In this document: positions 54,534 to 62,565 of the stretch, piece after piece
Layout of the letters: every line of letters starts with the position of its first letter
How positions within the stretch are numbered: position 1 is the stretch's first letter
Source of the DNA: a virus
Virus record (IMG/VR): IMGVR_UViG_3300036780_000119
Coordinates: 36,467-100,466 of that record
Direction: 5' to 3' (one strand)
Length of the DNA stretch: 64,000 nt
Notes under the pieces: generated by a model
What the model was told of the DNA's origin: nothing
Database searches by the model: none
What the model saw: only the letters and a program-made list of their open reading frames with translations
Program-made: the position numbers and the translations under genes

Positions 54534-55397
54534 ATGCCCTCCAAGACTGCCGTCCCGGCGGCCACTGCGGTGGCCACGTCCGCGGACGGCAAGATAACCG
54601 CCAGGTTCGTGCTCGTCACCCCCGAGATGGCCCGCGAATGGCTGTCCGGGAACACCCACAACCGGCACCTGCGGCCCCGCCGGATCGGCCCGCTGGTCGC
54701 CGACATGACCACCGGCAGCTACGTGCTCAACGGTGAGACTGTCAAGCGGTCCACCGACGGGACGCTGCTGGACGGGCAGCACCGGCTCGCCGCGATCGCC
54801 GAATCGGGCACCGCGCAGGAACTGCTCGTGGTCGAAGGACTCGACGCGCCCGCGCAGGAAACCACCGACATCGGCATCAAACGCAACTTTTCCGACGTGC
54901 TCGCGCTGCGTGGGGAGAAGGACGCGTTCACCCTGGCGGCGATCTGCCGGCGGGTCACCATCTGGGAGGCGGGAGGCCGCGCCTACACCGGCGCCGGGAA
55001 CTTCACGCCCACCCCGGCGCAGATGCTCGGCACGCTGCACCGCTACCCGGGGCTGCGGTCGGTGACCCGGTGGGCGATGAACGTGACGGCGCACTGTGAC
55101 CTGCCCGCCTCCCACATCGGGCTGGGAATCTGGCTGTTCGCGCAGCTGGACGAGGAGGACTGTGAGTTCTTCTTCGCCCGTCTCGCCGACGGGCAGAACA
55201 TGGCCAAGGGCGACCCGGTCTATGAGCTGCGCAGGGCGCTGGCCGAGGCGCGGAACGTGCGGGGCCGGCGGTCAGAAACCTACCTGACCGCGATCCTGAT
55301 CAAGGCGTGGAACGCCTACCGGGCCGGCAGCAAGCTCGCGTTCCTGACGTTCAAGCCGGGTGGTGCCCGGCCCGAGGCGTTCCCGGAGCCACAGTGA
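54534..55397 (+). CDS. ParB/Srx-like protein with DGQHR motif
   Basis: 287 residues, ATG behind AGGAG. VTPEMAREWLSGNTHNRHLRP, RIGPLVADMTTGSYVLNG, then LLDGQHRLAAIAESG at about 76-90: the ParB/sulfiredoxin fold with its Q-H-R signature. The C-terminal half is helical (FTLAAICRRVTIWEAGG, LPASHIGLGIWLFAQLDEEDCEFFF). It could bind or nick DNA or use nucleotide. Encoded between two paralogous genes, with overlaps, so the three likely act as one unit. Confidence 0.65.
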   Translation: MPSKTAVPAATAVATSADGKITARFVLVTPEMAREWLSGNTHNRHLRPRRIGPLVADMTTGSYVLNGETVKRSTDGTLLDGQHRLAAIAESGTAQELLVVEGLDAPAQETTDIGIKRNFSDVLALRGEKDAFTLAAICRRVTIWEAGGRAYTGAGNFTPTPAQMLGTLHRYPGLRSVTRWAMNVTAHCDLPASHIGLGIWLFAQLDEEDCEFFFARLADGQNMAKGDPVYELRRALAEARNVRGRRSETYLTAILIKAWNAYRAGSKLAFLTFKPGGARPEAFPEPQ

Positions 55398-55942
55398 CCG
55401 CCGGGCTGGCGCGCTGCGCCGCCGACCCCCGCGGTTACGCCGCCGCCGCGGCGGAAGGCCTCGCCGACGCGCTCGGCGACGGCGACATCCGGCAGGTGCT
55501 GGCGATCCGCTCCGACGCCGAAACGGTGCGCGTGCGGGCGGGGAAGCTGACCCGCGACATGCAGCTCGCCGCGGCCGAGGTGTGCCGCCGCGCCGAACGG
55601 TGCGCCGGGCTGCTGCTGCGCTCGGGGCAGCAGGCCGGGCAGATCCGGCGGCCCGGGATGCGCCCGGCCACCCGCGGCGGCTATGACCGGGTGCGCCGTG
55701 GCCGGTTTGAGCGGGTCGCCGCCGACGGGAAAGGCCGCCGCAGCAGCGGCGCCGCTGCGGTGCCGGTGTCCCCGCAGGCGTGGGTGTCCAAGGAAGACCT
55801 GTCGGCCAACTCCACCGGCATCTACGCGCTGACCGACGGGGTGACCGACGAGGTGTTTGAGAAGGCCCTCGCCGCTGCCCGCGCGGACGGGCGGCTGACC
55901 CGCGCCAACCTGGTCCGCCGCATCCGGCAGGCCACGCCATGA
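55394..55942 (+). CDS. Paralog B flanking the ParB-like gene
   Basis: 182 residues, GTG overlapping the ParB-like stop. It shares motif order with 53829-54530: QVLAIRSDAETVRVRAGKL, EVCRRAERCAGLLLRSGQQAG, IYALTDGVTDEVFEKALAAARADGRLTRANLVRRIRQ. It lacks the extra C-terminal helices. A basic middle (RRPGMRPATRGGYDRVRRGR) suggests nucleic acid contact. Confidence 0.55.
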   Translation: MTAGLARCAADPRGYAAAAAEGLADALGDGDIRQVLAIRSDAETVRVRAGKLTRDMQLAAAEVCRRAERCAGLLLRSGQQAGQIRRPGMRPATRGGYDRVRRGRFERVAADGKGRRSSGAAAVPVSPQAWVSKEDLSANSTGIYALTDGVTDEVFEKALAAARADGRLTRANLVRRIRQATP

Positions 55943-56322
55943 CCACCCAGAAGGAGGAGACCCCCGTGGACAGCGGCCACGCACGCGGTGCCCTGGCGGC
56001 ACTGGCCGGTTTCCTCGCGGGCAACACCGCGTGCCTGCGGACCGTCTGCGACACGCCCGGCTGCGGGGAAGTGTTCGAGGGCAGCCCGTACCTGGCGGTG
56101 GACGCGGGATGGCGGCACGACCCGACCCGGCTGTTCCGCTGCCCCGGCTGCACCGCCGCCGGCTGGCCGGGCATGCTCACCCCCGCCGTCAAGATTCCCG
56201 CCAGCCTGTACAAGGCGTGGGCTGGCGGGGACGCCAGCAAACTCACCACCTGGCTGGACCGCAAGTTCGGGCCACTGCCCGCAGCTGATGCCACCGGGGG
56301 GGAGCAGCCCGGTGACCGGTAG
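55939..56322 (+). CDS. Small zinc protein
   Basis: 127 residues, ATG overlapping the previous stop. C37-x4-C42 and C68-x2-C71 (VCDTPGCGEVF, LFRCPGCTAAGWPGM) make one zinc site. A helical C-terminal half follows (VKIPASLYKAWAGGDASKLTTWLDRKFG). Overlaps the next GTG. Function unknown. Confidence 0.55.
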   Translation: MTTQKEETPVDSGHARGALAALAGFLAGNTACLRTVCDTPGCGEVFEGSPYLAVDAGWRHDPTRLFRCPGCTAAGWPGMLTPAVKIPASLYKAWAGGDASKLTTWLDRKFGPLPAADATGGEQPGDR

Positions 56323-56803
56323 CCAGTTCGACCTGGCCCAGGTGGCGGCGCAGGCGTGGCGGGATCTGGGCGGCGGCGACCGCAAGGTGCTGGCCAGGGA
56401 GATCTGGGAACGGATCCCGGCCCGCCACCGCGGCGACGCGCTGCTGGTGGCGCTGGAGGAATACTGCCGCCGGTTCAACGCCCAGCGCCGGCCCACCGGG
56501 TTCAAGCCGGTCGCCGGGGTGCGCCGGCCCGGCCGGTCGGCGAAGGTGACCGCGATCCGCGAATCCTGGCCGGCGCTGCGGGCCACCATCTACACCCCCG
56601 GCGGGCAGAAGCCGTTCGGCGAATGCACCAGCGCCGACCTGATTTTCCACGCCGGGCTGCTGGAACGGCAGGCCGCCACGTTCTCCCGCAAGGCCGCCTA
56701 CGAACGTGAGCTCGCCGCCGCGCTCGACATCCACCGGGTGCAGCAGGTGGGGCAGCTGCCCGCCGGGGTGCTCGCCGAATACGTCACCGCCAGGAGCGGG
56801 TGA
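56312..56803 (+). CDS. Unknown helical basic protein
   Basis: 163 residues, GTG start 11 bases inside the previous gene. LAQVAAQAWRDLGGGDRKVLAREIWERIPARHRGDALLVAL, then basic RRPTGFKPVAGVRRPGRSAKVTAIRE, and a helical end with AERQAATFSRKAAYERELAA-like spacing. Might bind DNA in the recombination cluster. No family recognised. Confidence 0.5.
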   Translation: MTGSQFDLAQVAAQAWRDLGGGDRKVLAREIWERIPARHRGDALLVALEEYCRRFNAQRRPTGFKPVAGVRRPGRSAKVTAIRESWPALRATIYTPGGQKPFGECTSADLIFHAGLLERQAATFSRKAAYERELAAALDIHRVQQVGQLPAGVLAEYVTARSG

Positions 56804-56807
56804 ACCA

Positions 56808-58316
56808 ATGCCAGGCAAGATCAGCTGGGCTGCGATCCGCGGCCAGGACACCCCCACCATCCCCCCCGGCGGCCACGTCACCGGTGGCACCCAAAGGGAC
56901 GCCGCCGCCGGGGGCACAGACGAGACCCGCAGCCACAAGATCACCGGTGACCATCTTGCCGGCGCTGCGGGCGGTGGCCGGGGCCAAGGAGGAAGCGCCA
57001 CCGCCACCGGCAGTGCCGCCCCGGCCGCCGCTGTCCCCGCCGGCCACACCCACCCCGCACACCCACGGGGGACGCACGCCGGCGGGGACGGCATGGCCGG
57101 CCAGCTGGGTGACCCGCTGCTGGCGTTCGCCGCCGACATCCTCGACGACCTCGAACGCACCAGGATCGCGAATGAGAACCGGCTGCGGCAGCTGACCCGC
57201 GCCACCGCCGACACCGACGGGGAGGTCCGCGGCTTCGGCCTGGACGCCTCCCACCCGGACGTGGCGCGGCTCGCCGCCCTCGTGGCGATGCTCGAAGACG
57301 CCGAGCATCAGGCCGAGCTGAACCTGACCGGGCGGATGCGCAGCCACCCGCTGTATGGGTGGGTGCGCCGGTCCAAGGGGGTCGGCGCGAAACAGGCCGC
57401 CCGGCTGCTCGCCACCCTCGGTGACCCCTACGTGCGGCCCGCGATCACCCGCGCAGACGGGGAGGCCGAGCCGGCCCGGCCCCGCAAGGTCAGCGAGCTG
57501 TGGGCGTTCGCCGGCTACCACGTCATCCAGGTTCCCGCCACCAGCCATATTGCCAGCAACAGCCAAAGTGATCCCGCTGGTGGCGGGGCAGGCACCCCCG
57601 CCAGCCATGATTCCGCCGCTGGCCAGGATTCCGCCGCTGGCGGGGGCCCCGGTCCGGTGCTGGTGGGGGTCGCGCCCCGCAGGCAGCGGGGGGTGCGGGC
57701 GAACTGGTCCCCGGCCGCGAAAATGCGCGCCCACCTCGTCGCCGCGTCCTGCATCAAGCAGCGCGGCGGTGGCCTGCGGGCCGTCTACGACCAGGCGCGG
57801 GACAAGTACGCCGGCGCGGTGCACGCCACCGGCTGTGTGCGCTGCGGCCCCCGCGGCAGCCCCGCCCAGCCCGGCTCGCCGCTGTCGGATGGGCACAAGC
57901 ACGCCCGCGGGCTGCGCGCCGTCGCCAAGCAGGTGCTGCTGGAACTGTGGCGCGAGGCCCGCGCCATCCACGAAGACACCGGCCTGGCCAGCGGCCACAC
58001 TGCCGCCGGCACCCATGCGACGATCGCTGCCGGCCAGGCCGGCTCTCCCGCCCCCGGTGGCCATGTCCTCGACGGTGGCCATGTCGAAGCCGCCGCCGGG
58101 GGCGGGGATCAGGCCACCGCCAGCAGCCAAGAAGATCCCGGCACCCAAGGTTGCGGCGCTGCTGGCGGTGCCCAGGCCACGGCCGGCGGCCAAACCTGTA
58201 CCGGCACCCAGCGGACCATCGCCGCCGGCCGTGACACGGCCGCCACCAGCAGCCCCGTAACGTCCGGCACCCATCACGGTCGCGCTGCTGGTGGCCCAGA
58301 CCCAGACGGAGAGTGA
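56808..58316 (+). CDS. IS110 Transposase_20-like HhH protein with low-complexity islands
   Basis: 502 residues, ATG five bases after the previous stop. Conserved-looking core: helical 100-185, then WVRRSKGVGAKQAARLLATLGDP (helix-hairpin-helix), RKVSELWAFAGYHV and ANWSPAAKMRAHLVAASCIKQRGGGLRAVYDQARDKYA, the pattern of the IS110 transposase C-terminal domain. The catalytic N-terminal domain of IS110 is not seen. Three islands of Gly/Ala/Thr/His/Gln-rich sequence (about 10-95, 245-285, 420-500) share words like AAG, GT and TIAAG. Domesticated DNA-binding protein rather than active transposase. Confidence 0.55.
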   Translation: MPGKISWAAIRGQDTPTIPPGGHVTGGTQRDAAAGGTDETRSHKITGDHLAGAAGGGRGQGGSATATGSAAPAAAVPAGHTHPAHPRGTHAGGDGMAGQLGDPLLAFAADILDDLERTRIANENRLRQLTRATADTDGEVRGFGLDASHPDVARLAALVAMLEDAEHQAELNLTGRMRSHPLYGWVRRSKGVGAKQAARLLATLGDPYVRPAITRADGEAEPARPRKVSELWAFAGYHVIQVPATSHIASNSQSDPAGGGAGTPASHDSAAGQDSAAGGGPGPVLVGVAPRRQRGVRANWSPAAKMRAHLVAASCIKQRGGGLRAVYDQARDKYAGAVHATGCVRCGPRGSPAQPGSPLSDGHKHARGLRAVAKQVLLELWREARAIHEDTGLASGHTAAGTHATIAAGQAGSPAPGGHVLDGGHVEAAAGGGDQATASSQEDPGTQGCGAAGGAQATAGGQTCTGTQRTIAAGRDTAATSSPVTSGTHHGRAAGGPDPDGE

Positions 58317-59341
58317 TGACCACCGCCCTTGCCATCCGCGACGACCAGGAAGCCTGGAACGATCAGCAGCTCGCGGCCCTCTTCCAGATGGGCGTCAGCG
58401 ACCAGATCAGCCAGGCCGAGCTCGCGCTCTATTTTCATGAATGCCGCCGCCGCCGGCTCGACCCGTTCGCCCGGCAGATCGTCTGCATCGGCCGTTATGA
58501 CAAGCGGGCGGGCCGGGACGTGTACCGGGCGCAGACCACCATCGACGGGTTCCGGGTGATTGCCCGCCGCGCCGCCGACGAGGCCGGCATCGACTACTCC
58601 TACGAGGACACCATCTGGTTCGGCCCCGACGGCGGCAAGCATGAGGTGTGGCTGGGCGACGGGCCACCGGCCGCGGCCAAGGTGGTCGTGGTCCGCAACG
58701 GGCACCGGTTCGACGCGACCGCCCGGTTCACCTCCTATGTGCAGACCTACCGGGACGGCAACCCGCAGGGCCAGTGGGCGTCCATGCCCGACCACATGAT
58801 CGCCAAATGCTCCGAGGCGCTCGCCCTCCGCAAAGCCTTCCCGGAGGATTTGGGGGGCCTGTACACCGACGACGAGATAGGGCAGGCCGCTGATGGGACG
58901 GCTGCCCCGCCGGCCAAAGGAATGCCGGCCGGGGTCATCGCCCGGCCCAGTGCTGATCCGCCGGCGGGGCAGCAGGCCACCGGTGAGACCGACCCGGACG
59001 CGCAGGCGTTCGCCGGTGAAGCGTGGGCGGCGCACACCGTCGCCGAACTGTCTGCGATCTCCACCCGGGCTCGTGAGGCCCGCAAGCAGCCCGCCCTGAT
59101 CCGCGACCCCGAATCCGGGAAAACCGGTGGCCTGGGCCAGTACATCGCCCACCGGCGCCGCCAGCTGGAGGACGCGGACCGGGCGCTGGCCAGCCTCATC
59201 GAGGCCGCCGAGGCGGCCGGGGTCGCCGCGGACAGCCTGGACGAGCGGGTACGCGGCATCACCGGCACCGGTGTGGAGGATGCCACCCCGGCCCAGTTGC
59301 GGGCCGCCGCGCAGGCGCTGCTCGGGGCGGTGCAGCCGTGA
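58316..59341 (+). CDS. recT: RecT-family single-strand annealing recombinase
   Basis: 341 residues; ATG one base into the previous stop, GGAGA upstream. The RecT/Bet pattern is clear: SQAELALYFHECRRRRLDPFARQIVCI, YDKRAGRDVYRAQTTIDGFRVIARR, RFTSYVQTYRDGNPQGQWASMPDHMIAKCSEALALRKAFPEDLGGLYT. The C-terminal 140 residues form a separate helical domain (THTVAELSAISTRAREAR-like). It pairs complementary strands and works with the exonuclease encoded next. Confidence 0.85.
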   Translation: MTTALAIRDDQEAWNDQQLAALFQMGVSDQISQAELALYFHECRRRRLDPFARQIVCIGRYDKRAGRDVYRAQTTIDGFRVIARRAADEAGIDYSYEDTIWFGPDGGKHEVWLGDGPPAAAKVVVVRNGHRFDATARFTSYVQTYRDGNPQGQWASMPDHMIAKCSEALALRKAFPEDLGGLYTDDEIGQAADGTAAPPAKGMPAGVIARPSADPPAGQQATGETDPDAQAFAGEAWAAHTVAELSAISTRAREARKQPALIRDPESGKTGGLGQYIAHRRRQLEDADRALASLIEAAEAAGVAADSLDERVRGITGTGVEDATPAQLRAAAQALLGAVQP

Positions 59342-60294
59342 CGTGGCTGGATGAGACGATCGCCACCGTCCGCGCCTATGACGCGGCCCGGCCCCGGTCC
59401 CGGCAGGCCGAAATCGGCTGGTCGGAGGTGGGTGGCTGCCGGGCCCGGCTCGGCTACCGGCTCGGCGGCGAATGGCCCTCGGATGCGCCGGACACGTGGG
59501 CGGCGCAGCGCGGCACCGCCATCCACGAATACCTGCAGCGCATCCTCGCCGGTGACGGGGTCCGGGCCGAAGTGGCGACCTGTTACCGGGATATCCCCGG
59601 CCGCGCCGACCTGGTCGACGCGGGCGGCGTGACCGACATCAAAACCACCAGGCTGGCGTCCGCCCGCACCTGGGCCACCCGCCCGGCCAGCCTGTGGCCG
59701 AAACGGGTCCAGGCGCACGGCTACGCCGCAGGGCTCATCGACGCCGGGGAACTGCCCGCCGGCGCGGCGGTGCGGATCCTCGTGGTGCCGGTCGACGGCA
59801 CGTTCAGCGACTGGTGGTGCTATGAGGAGCCCTTTGACCGGGCGCTCGCCGACGAGGGCGCCGACCGGCTCGCCTACGTGCGCACCGTGCTGGCCGGCGG
59901 CGGGCTGCCGCCGCGGGATGAGCCGTGGGCGTGGTGCACCGCCTACTGCGAGTTCTTCTCCCTCTGCCGGGCCGGGCAGTCACCGCCGGAGGGGGAGCCG
60001 ATCACCGACGTGCAGCTGGCCGAGGCGGTCATCGGCTACGGCGAAGCCAGCGAGCAGATCAAGGCGCTGGACGCGGACCGGGCGCACTACGCGGACCTGA
60101 TCCGTGGCCTGGACGGCACCGCCGGCGGCTGGCAGGTGTCGATGACGAAACCCGGTGAGGCCAGGCGGGTTCTCGATGAGGACCAGGTGCTCGCCGACTA
60201 CACCAGCCGGGGGCTGAAACCGCCCTGGATCGACAAGCCGGCCACGGTGGCCAAGCTGCAGGTGCGGCGGGTCAAGACCGGGGCGGTGCCGTGA
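59338..60294 (+). CDS. Cas4/RecB-type PD-(D/E)XK exonuclease
   Basis: 318 residues, GTG start overlapping recT. Nuclease residues: H63 (GTAIHEYLQ), D91 in GRADLV, D100-I-K102 (TDIKTT) and Q125 in KRVQAHGYAAGL. Four cysteines C34, C200, C204 and C210 match the iron-sulfur cluster of Cas4/AddB-like nucleases. It resects ends to make single strands for RecT. The pair forms a phage recombination module. No CRISPR genes are present, so it is not Cas4 in the adaptation sense. Confidence 0.8.
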   Translation: MTWLDETIATVRAYDAARPRSRQAEIGWSEVGGCRARLGYRLGGEWPSDAPDTWAAQRGTAIHEYLQRILAGDGVRAEVATCYRDIPGRADLVDAGGVTDIKTTRLASARTWATRPASLWPKRVQAHGYAAGLIDAGELPAGAAVRILVVPVDGTFSDWWCYEEPFDRALADEGADRLAYVRTVLAGGGLPPRDEPWAWCTAYCEFFSLCRAGQSPPEGEPITDVQLAEAVIGYGEASEQIKALDADRAHYADLIRGLDGTAGGWQVSMTKPGEARRVLDEDQVLADYTSRGLKPPWIDKPATVAKLQVRRVKTGAVP

Positions 60295-60614
60295 GACATG
60301 AAATGGACGGCGTGTGCGACGCCCTCGACCAGGCCGTCAAAGACCTCCGCCGGCATCTGGACACGTGCACCGACGCCGAAGTGGATTACAAGCTGGACAA
60401 CTACCGCATTTACCGGGAAGCCGGCGGCACCGTCGATGACCGCAAAGCCGAAGCGTTCCTCGCCACCGCCGTCAGATACCGGGTGTGGAAGAAAGCGGAA
60501 AACCTGGTGAAAGTGCAGTGGGCACACCTGGGCGCGCTCAAAGAACGCCTCGGGAAACTCCGCACCGAGGAGGCCACCGAACGGGAACTGTCCGGGACGG
60601 GGCGGCACCCATGA
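60291..60614 (+). CDS. Small helical protein of the recombination cluster
   Basis: 107 residues, GTG overlapping the exonuclease stop. Entirely helical and charged: VCDALDQAVKDLRRHLDTCTDAEVDYKLDNYRIYREAGG, AVRYRVWKKAENLVKVQWAHLGALKERLGKL. A small DNA-binding or SSB-loading partner is possible. No family recognised. Confidence 0.5.
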   Translation: MRHEMDGVCDALDQAVKDLRRHLDTCTDAEVDYKLDNYRIYREAGGTVDDRKAEAFLATAVRYRVWKKAENLVKVQWAHLGALKERLGKLRTEEATERELSGTGRHP

Positions 60615-61015
60615 TCGGGCGCAGGCGGGTGAAAGACACCGGCCCGGACCGGGTCACGCGGGCGCTCATCTGGGACCGGGAAGGTGGCTGCTGCGCCGCC
60701 TGCGGCCGGGGCCTGGGTTATGGCGGCTGGTGGTCGATCCAGCACCGGGTGGCCCGCGGCACCGGCGGCATCAACAACAGCCCCGAGAATTTGATACTGG
60801 TATGCGGGTCGGCGACCTCATGTGGCTGTCACCGGCTGTGCGAGGACCGAGACGCCGACATGCACGACCGCGGGTTCTGGCTCTGGTCGCATGAGGACCC
60901 GGCGCTGATACCGGTGCATTTGTGGGCGCCGTACCGGGACGGTTGGTCGGTGCGGTGGCTCACCCCAGGTGCCAGCTACACCGCCGAACCACCGGAGGGG
61001 GCGCTGGTGTCATGA
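60611..61015 (+). CDS. HNH endonuclease
   Basis: 134 residues, ATG four bases before the previous stop ends. C27/C28 and C31, then H45 in WWSIQHRVARGTGGINN (N55/N56), SPENLILVCGS, and C73-H74 with C77: a complete HNH with zinc cysteines. It sits behind RecT and exonuclease, so it may process recombination intermediates or cut competitor DNA. Confidence 0.75.
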   Translation: MIGRRRVKDTGPDRVTRALIWDREGGCCAACGRGLGYGGWWSIQHRVARGTGGINNSPENLILVCGSATSCGCHRLCEDRDADMHDRGFWLWSHEDPALIPVHLWAPYRDGWSVRWLTPGASYTAEPPEGALVS

Positions 61016-61227
61016 CCGGCCAGCCGGACTGGTGGGACCACCCCGAATGGGGGCAGCGCTGCCCCACCTGCGGGCATGTGCGGGCACCGGCGCTGCGGGA
61101 CTGCTACTGCACCCACTCAATTCTGGAGCACGACATCACCAGCACGGGCGCCCGGGCTAAATGCCTGCGCGGCAGTTGCGGCTGCACCCAATGGCGCCCC
61201 AACGAAGAAACCAAGCAGGAGGAATAG
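61012..61227 (+). CDS. Small zinc-ribbon protein
   Basis: 71 residues, ATG overlapping the HNH stop. C17-x2-C20-x-H22, C31-x-C33-x-H35, C51, C56 and C58: two zinc sites. The pattern C-x-C-x-H-S...H...C-x4-C-x-C-x2-W recurs in small actinophage proteins. Ends EETKQEE. Confidence 0.55.
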   Translation: MTGQPDWWDHPEWGQRCPTCGHVRAPALRDCYCTHSILEHDITSTGARAKCLRGSCGCTQWRPNEETKQEE

Positions 61228-61521
61228 ATGCGGCAGGAAACCGCAGACGCGATTCTCGCGCAGCTCGACCAGCACGGCTGGGGCCAGGGACAGGCGGTCA
61301 GCGGCGACGGCAAAATCTGCCTGAGCCACGCACTCACCCTCGCATACACAGCCCAGAACATTGGCAATGTGCGGGTGGTGTGGGACGAACTGTGCGATAA
61401 GGCGCGTGCCCTCTTTCCCAGCCAGATCGGCAAGGGTGACGCGATCACTTTCAACGATGACCCGCAGACCAGCGAAGAGGATGTGCGGCTGCTCATCAAG
61501 CAGTGTGTGGAGGACACGTGA
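61228..61521 (+). CDS. DUF6197-like paralog 1
   Basis: 97 residues, ATG directly after the previous stop with AGGAGGAAT. ILAQLDQHGWGQGQ, GKICLSHALTLA, then ITFNDDPQTSEEDVRLLIKQCVED. The FND-x-P-x-T-S-E-x-V-x-x-x-(L/I)-K pattern is that of DUF6197. First of three tandem copies; function unknown. Confidence 0.6.
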   Translation: MRQETADAILAQLDQHGWGQGQAVSGDGKICLSHALTLAYTAQNIGNVRVVWDELCDKARALFPSQIGKGDAITFNDDPQTSEEDVRLLIKQCVEDT

Positions 61522-61811
61522 AACGCGACGTCGCGGACCGGATCCTCGCCCAGCTTGACCAGCACGGCTGGACCCAGGACCGCAGCGTCAGCACCAGCGG
61601 GCAGATCTGCGCGTCCGAGGCGGTGTGCCGGGCCCTCGGGCAGCAGTTCGGCCTCAACGCCGTAGACGACGCGGAATGCGAACTGGGCACCAAGGCCAAG
61701 CGCATGTTCCCCGGCCGGGGCAAATGCGCGGACCTGATCTATTTCAACGACCACCCGCAGACCAGCGAAGAAGACCTGCGGCTCGTCATCAAGCACTGCG
61801 TGGAGGACTAG
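61518..61811 (+). CDS. DUF6197-like paralog 2
   Basis: 97 residues, GTG overlapping copy 1. VADRILAQLDQHGWTQDRSV, GQICASEAVCRALGQQF, then YFNDHPQTSEEDLRLVIKHCVED. Closest to copy 1 at both ends; the middle has diverged. Confidence 0.6.
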   Translation: MKRDVADRILAQLDQHGWTQDRSVSTSGQICASEAVCRALGQQFGLNAVDDAECELGTKAKRMFPGRGKCADLIYFNDHPQTSEEDLRLVIKHCVED

Positions 61812-62141
61812 GTGAAACAGGAAACCGCGGACACGATCCTGCGGCTGCTGGACGAACACGGCTGGGGGCAGGCAACCGGGGCGGCCGGGTCGTGGCCACC
61901 GGGTGCGATCTGCCTGGGCATGGCGGCATCTGCTGCCGTCGGCGACTCCATGGCCCTGATGAGCGGTGGCCGCGCGGATCCGGTGATGTGGCAGCTGCAG
62001 CGGGTCATCCGCGACCACTTCCCCGGCCGGATGCGGGCCAGCGAGACGCCGCTGGGTGTGGTGGCCCGGTTCAACGACAACCCGGCCACCGGCCGCGAAG
62101 ACGTCAGCCTCGTGGTCAAGCACGCCGTGGACGGGCCGTGA
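61812..62141 (+). CDS. DUF6197-like paralog 3
   Basis: 109 residues, GTG directly after the stop of copy 2. TADTILRLLDEHGWGQATG, GAICLGMAASAAVG, ARFNDNPATGREDVSLVVKHAVD. Longer middle than the other two. It keeps the same end motif, so all three descend from one gene. Confidence 0.6.
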   Translation: MKQETADTILRLLDEHGWGQATGAAGSWPPGAICLGMAASAAVGDSMALMSGGRADPVMWQLQRVIRDHFPGRMRASETPLGVVARFNDNPATGREDVSLVVKHAVDGP

Positions 62142-62305
62142 CCCGCGCCGGCGCGATCGCCCGGCAGTACACCGAAGCCTGCACCGACGCAGACCAGGCA
62201 CTGGCTGCCGGGCTGATCACCGCCGCCGAACGTTCACAGGCCGTGCTGGTGGCTGTGCTGCTGCGGGACGCCGCGCTGAAAGCAGCGGGGAGGCAGCCGG
62301 GGTGA
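62138..62305 (+). CDS. 55-residue helical protein
   Basis: GTG overlapping the previous stop. IARQYTEACTDADQALAAGLITAAERSQAVLVAVLLRDAALK is one long helical hairpin. Overlaps the next GTG. No family recognised. Confidence 0.45.
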   Translation: MTRAGAIARQYTEACTDADQALAAGLITAAERSQAVLVAVLLRDAALKAAGRQPG

Positions 62306-62565
62306 AAACACCAGCGGCGTGCGGCACCCGCTCGGGCTACATGCGGCACAAACGCGCCGGAGAAGACCCGTGCGCGGCGTGCGTGGAGGCGAACCGGGCC
62401 TACTTCCGGGCGTGGCGGAAAACCCACCCGAACGTGTACAGCCGCCTGTTCAGCCGCGGCGCGGCCCGCAACCGGGCACTGACCCGGCTCGCCCGCGAGC
62501 AGCCCGCACGGTTCCGCGAACTGTACGCCGACGAACTCGGCGCGGAGGAAAGGAAAGGCGGATGA
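62302..62565 (+). CDS. Small zinc protein (CGTxSGYxRHKRxGExPCxxC type)
   Basis: 87 residues, GTG start. C7, H16, C24 and C27 form a compact zinc site in ACGTRSGYMRHKRAGEDPC; basic helices follow (FSRGAARNRALTRLAREQPARFREL). This type recurs in actinophage genomes near DNA-modification genes. Overlaps the methyltransferase ATG. Confidence 0.6.
   Translation: MKTPAACGTRSGYMRHKRAGEDPCAACVEANRAYFRAWRKTHPNVYSRLFSRGAARNRALTRLAREQPARFRELYADELGAEERKGG

Noticed and set aside
56784-58277. Minus-strand open frame of 497 codons opposite the HhH protein
   Set aside because: Almost purely Gly/Ala/Val; caused by low-complexity DNA. The plus frame has the HhH core and couples to its neighbours.
59338-60294. 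CRISPR-associated Cas4
   Set aside because: The motifs match Cas4/RecB nucleases, but there is no Cas1, Cas2 or repeat array; the gene overlaps recT, so a recombination exonuclease is the better reading.
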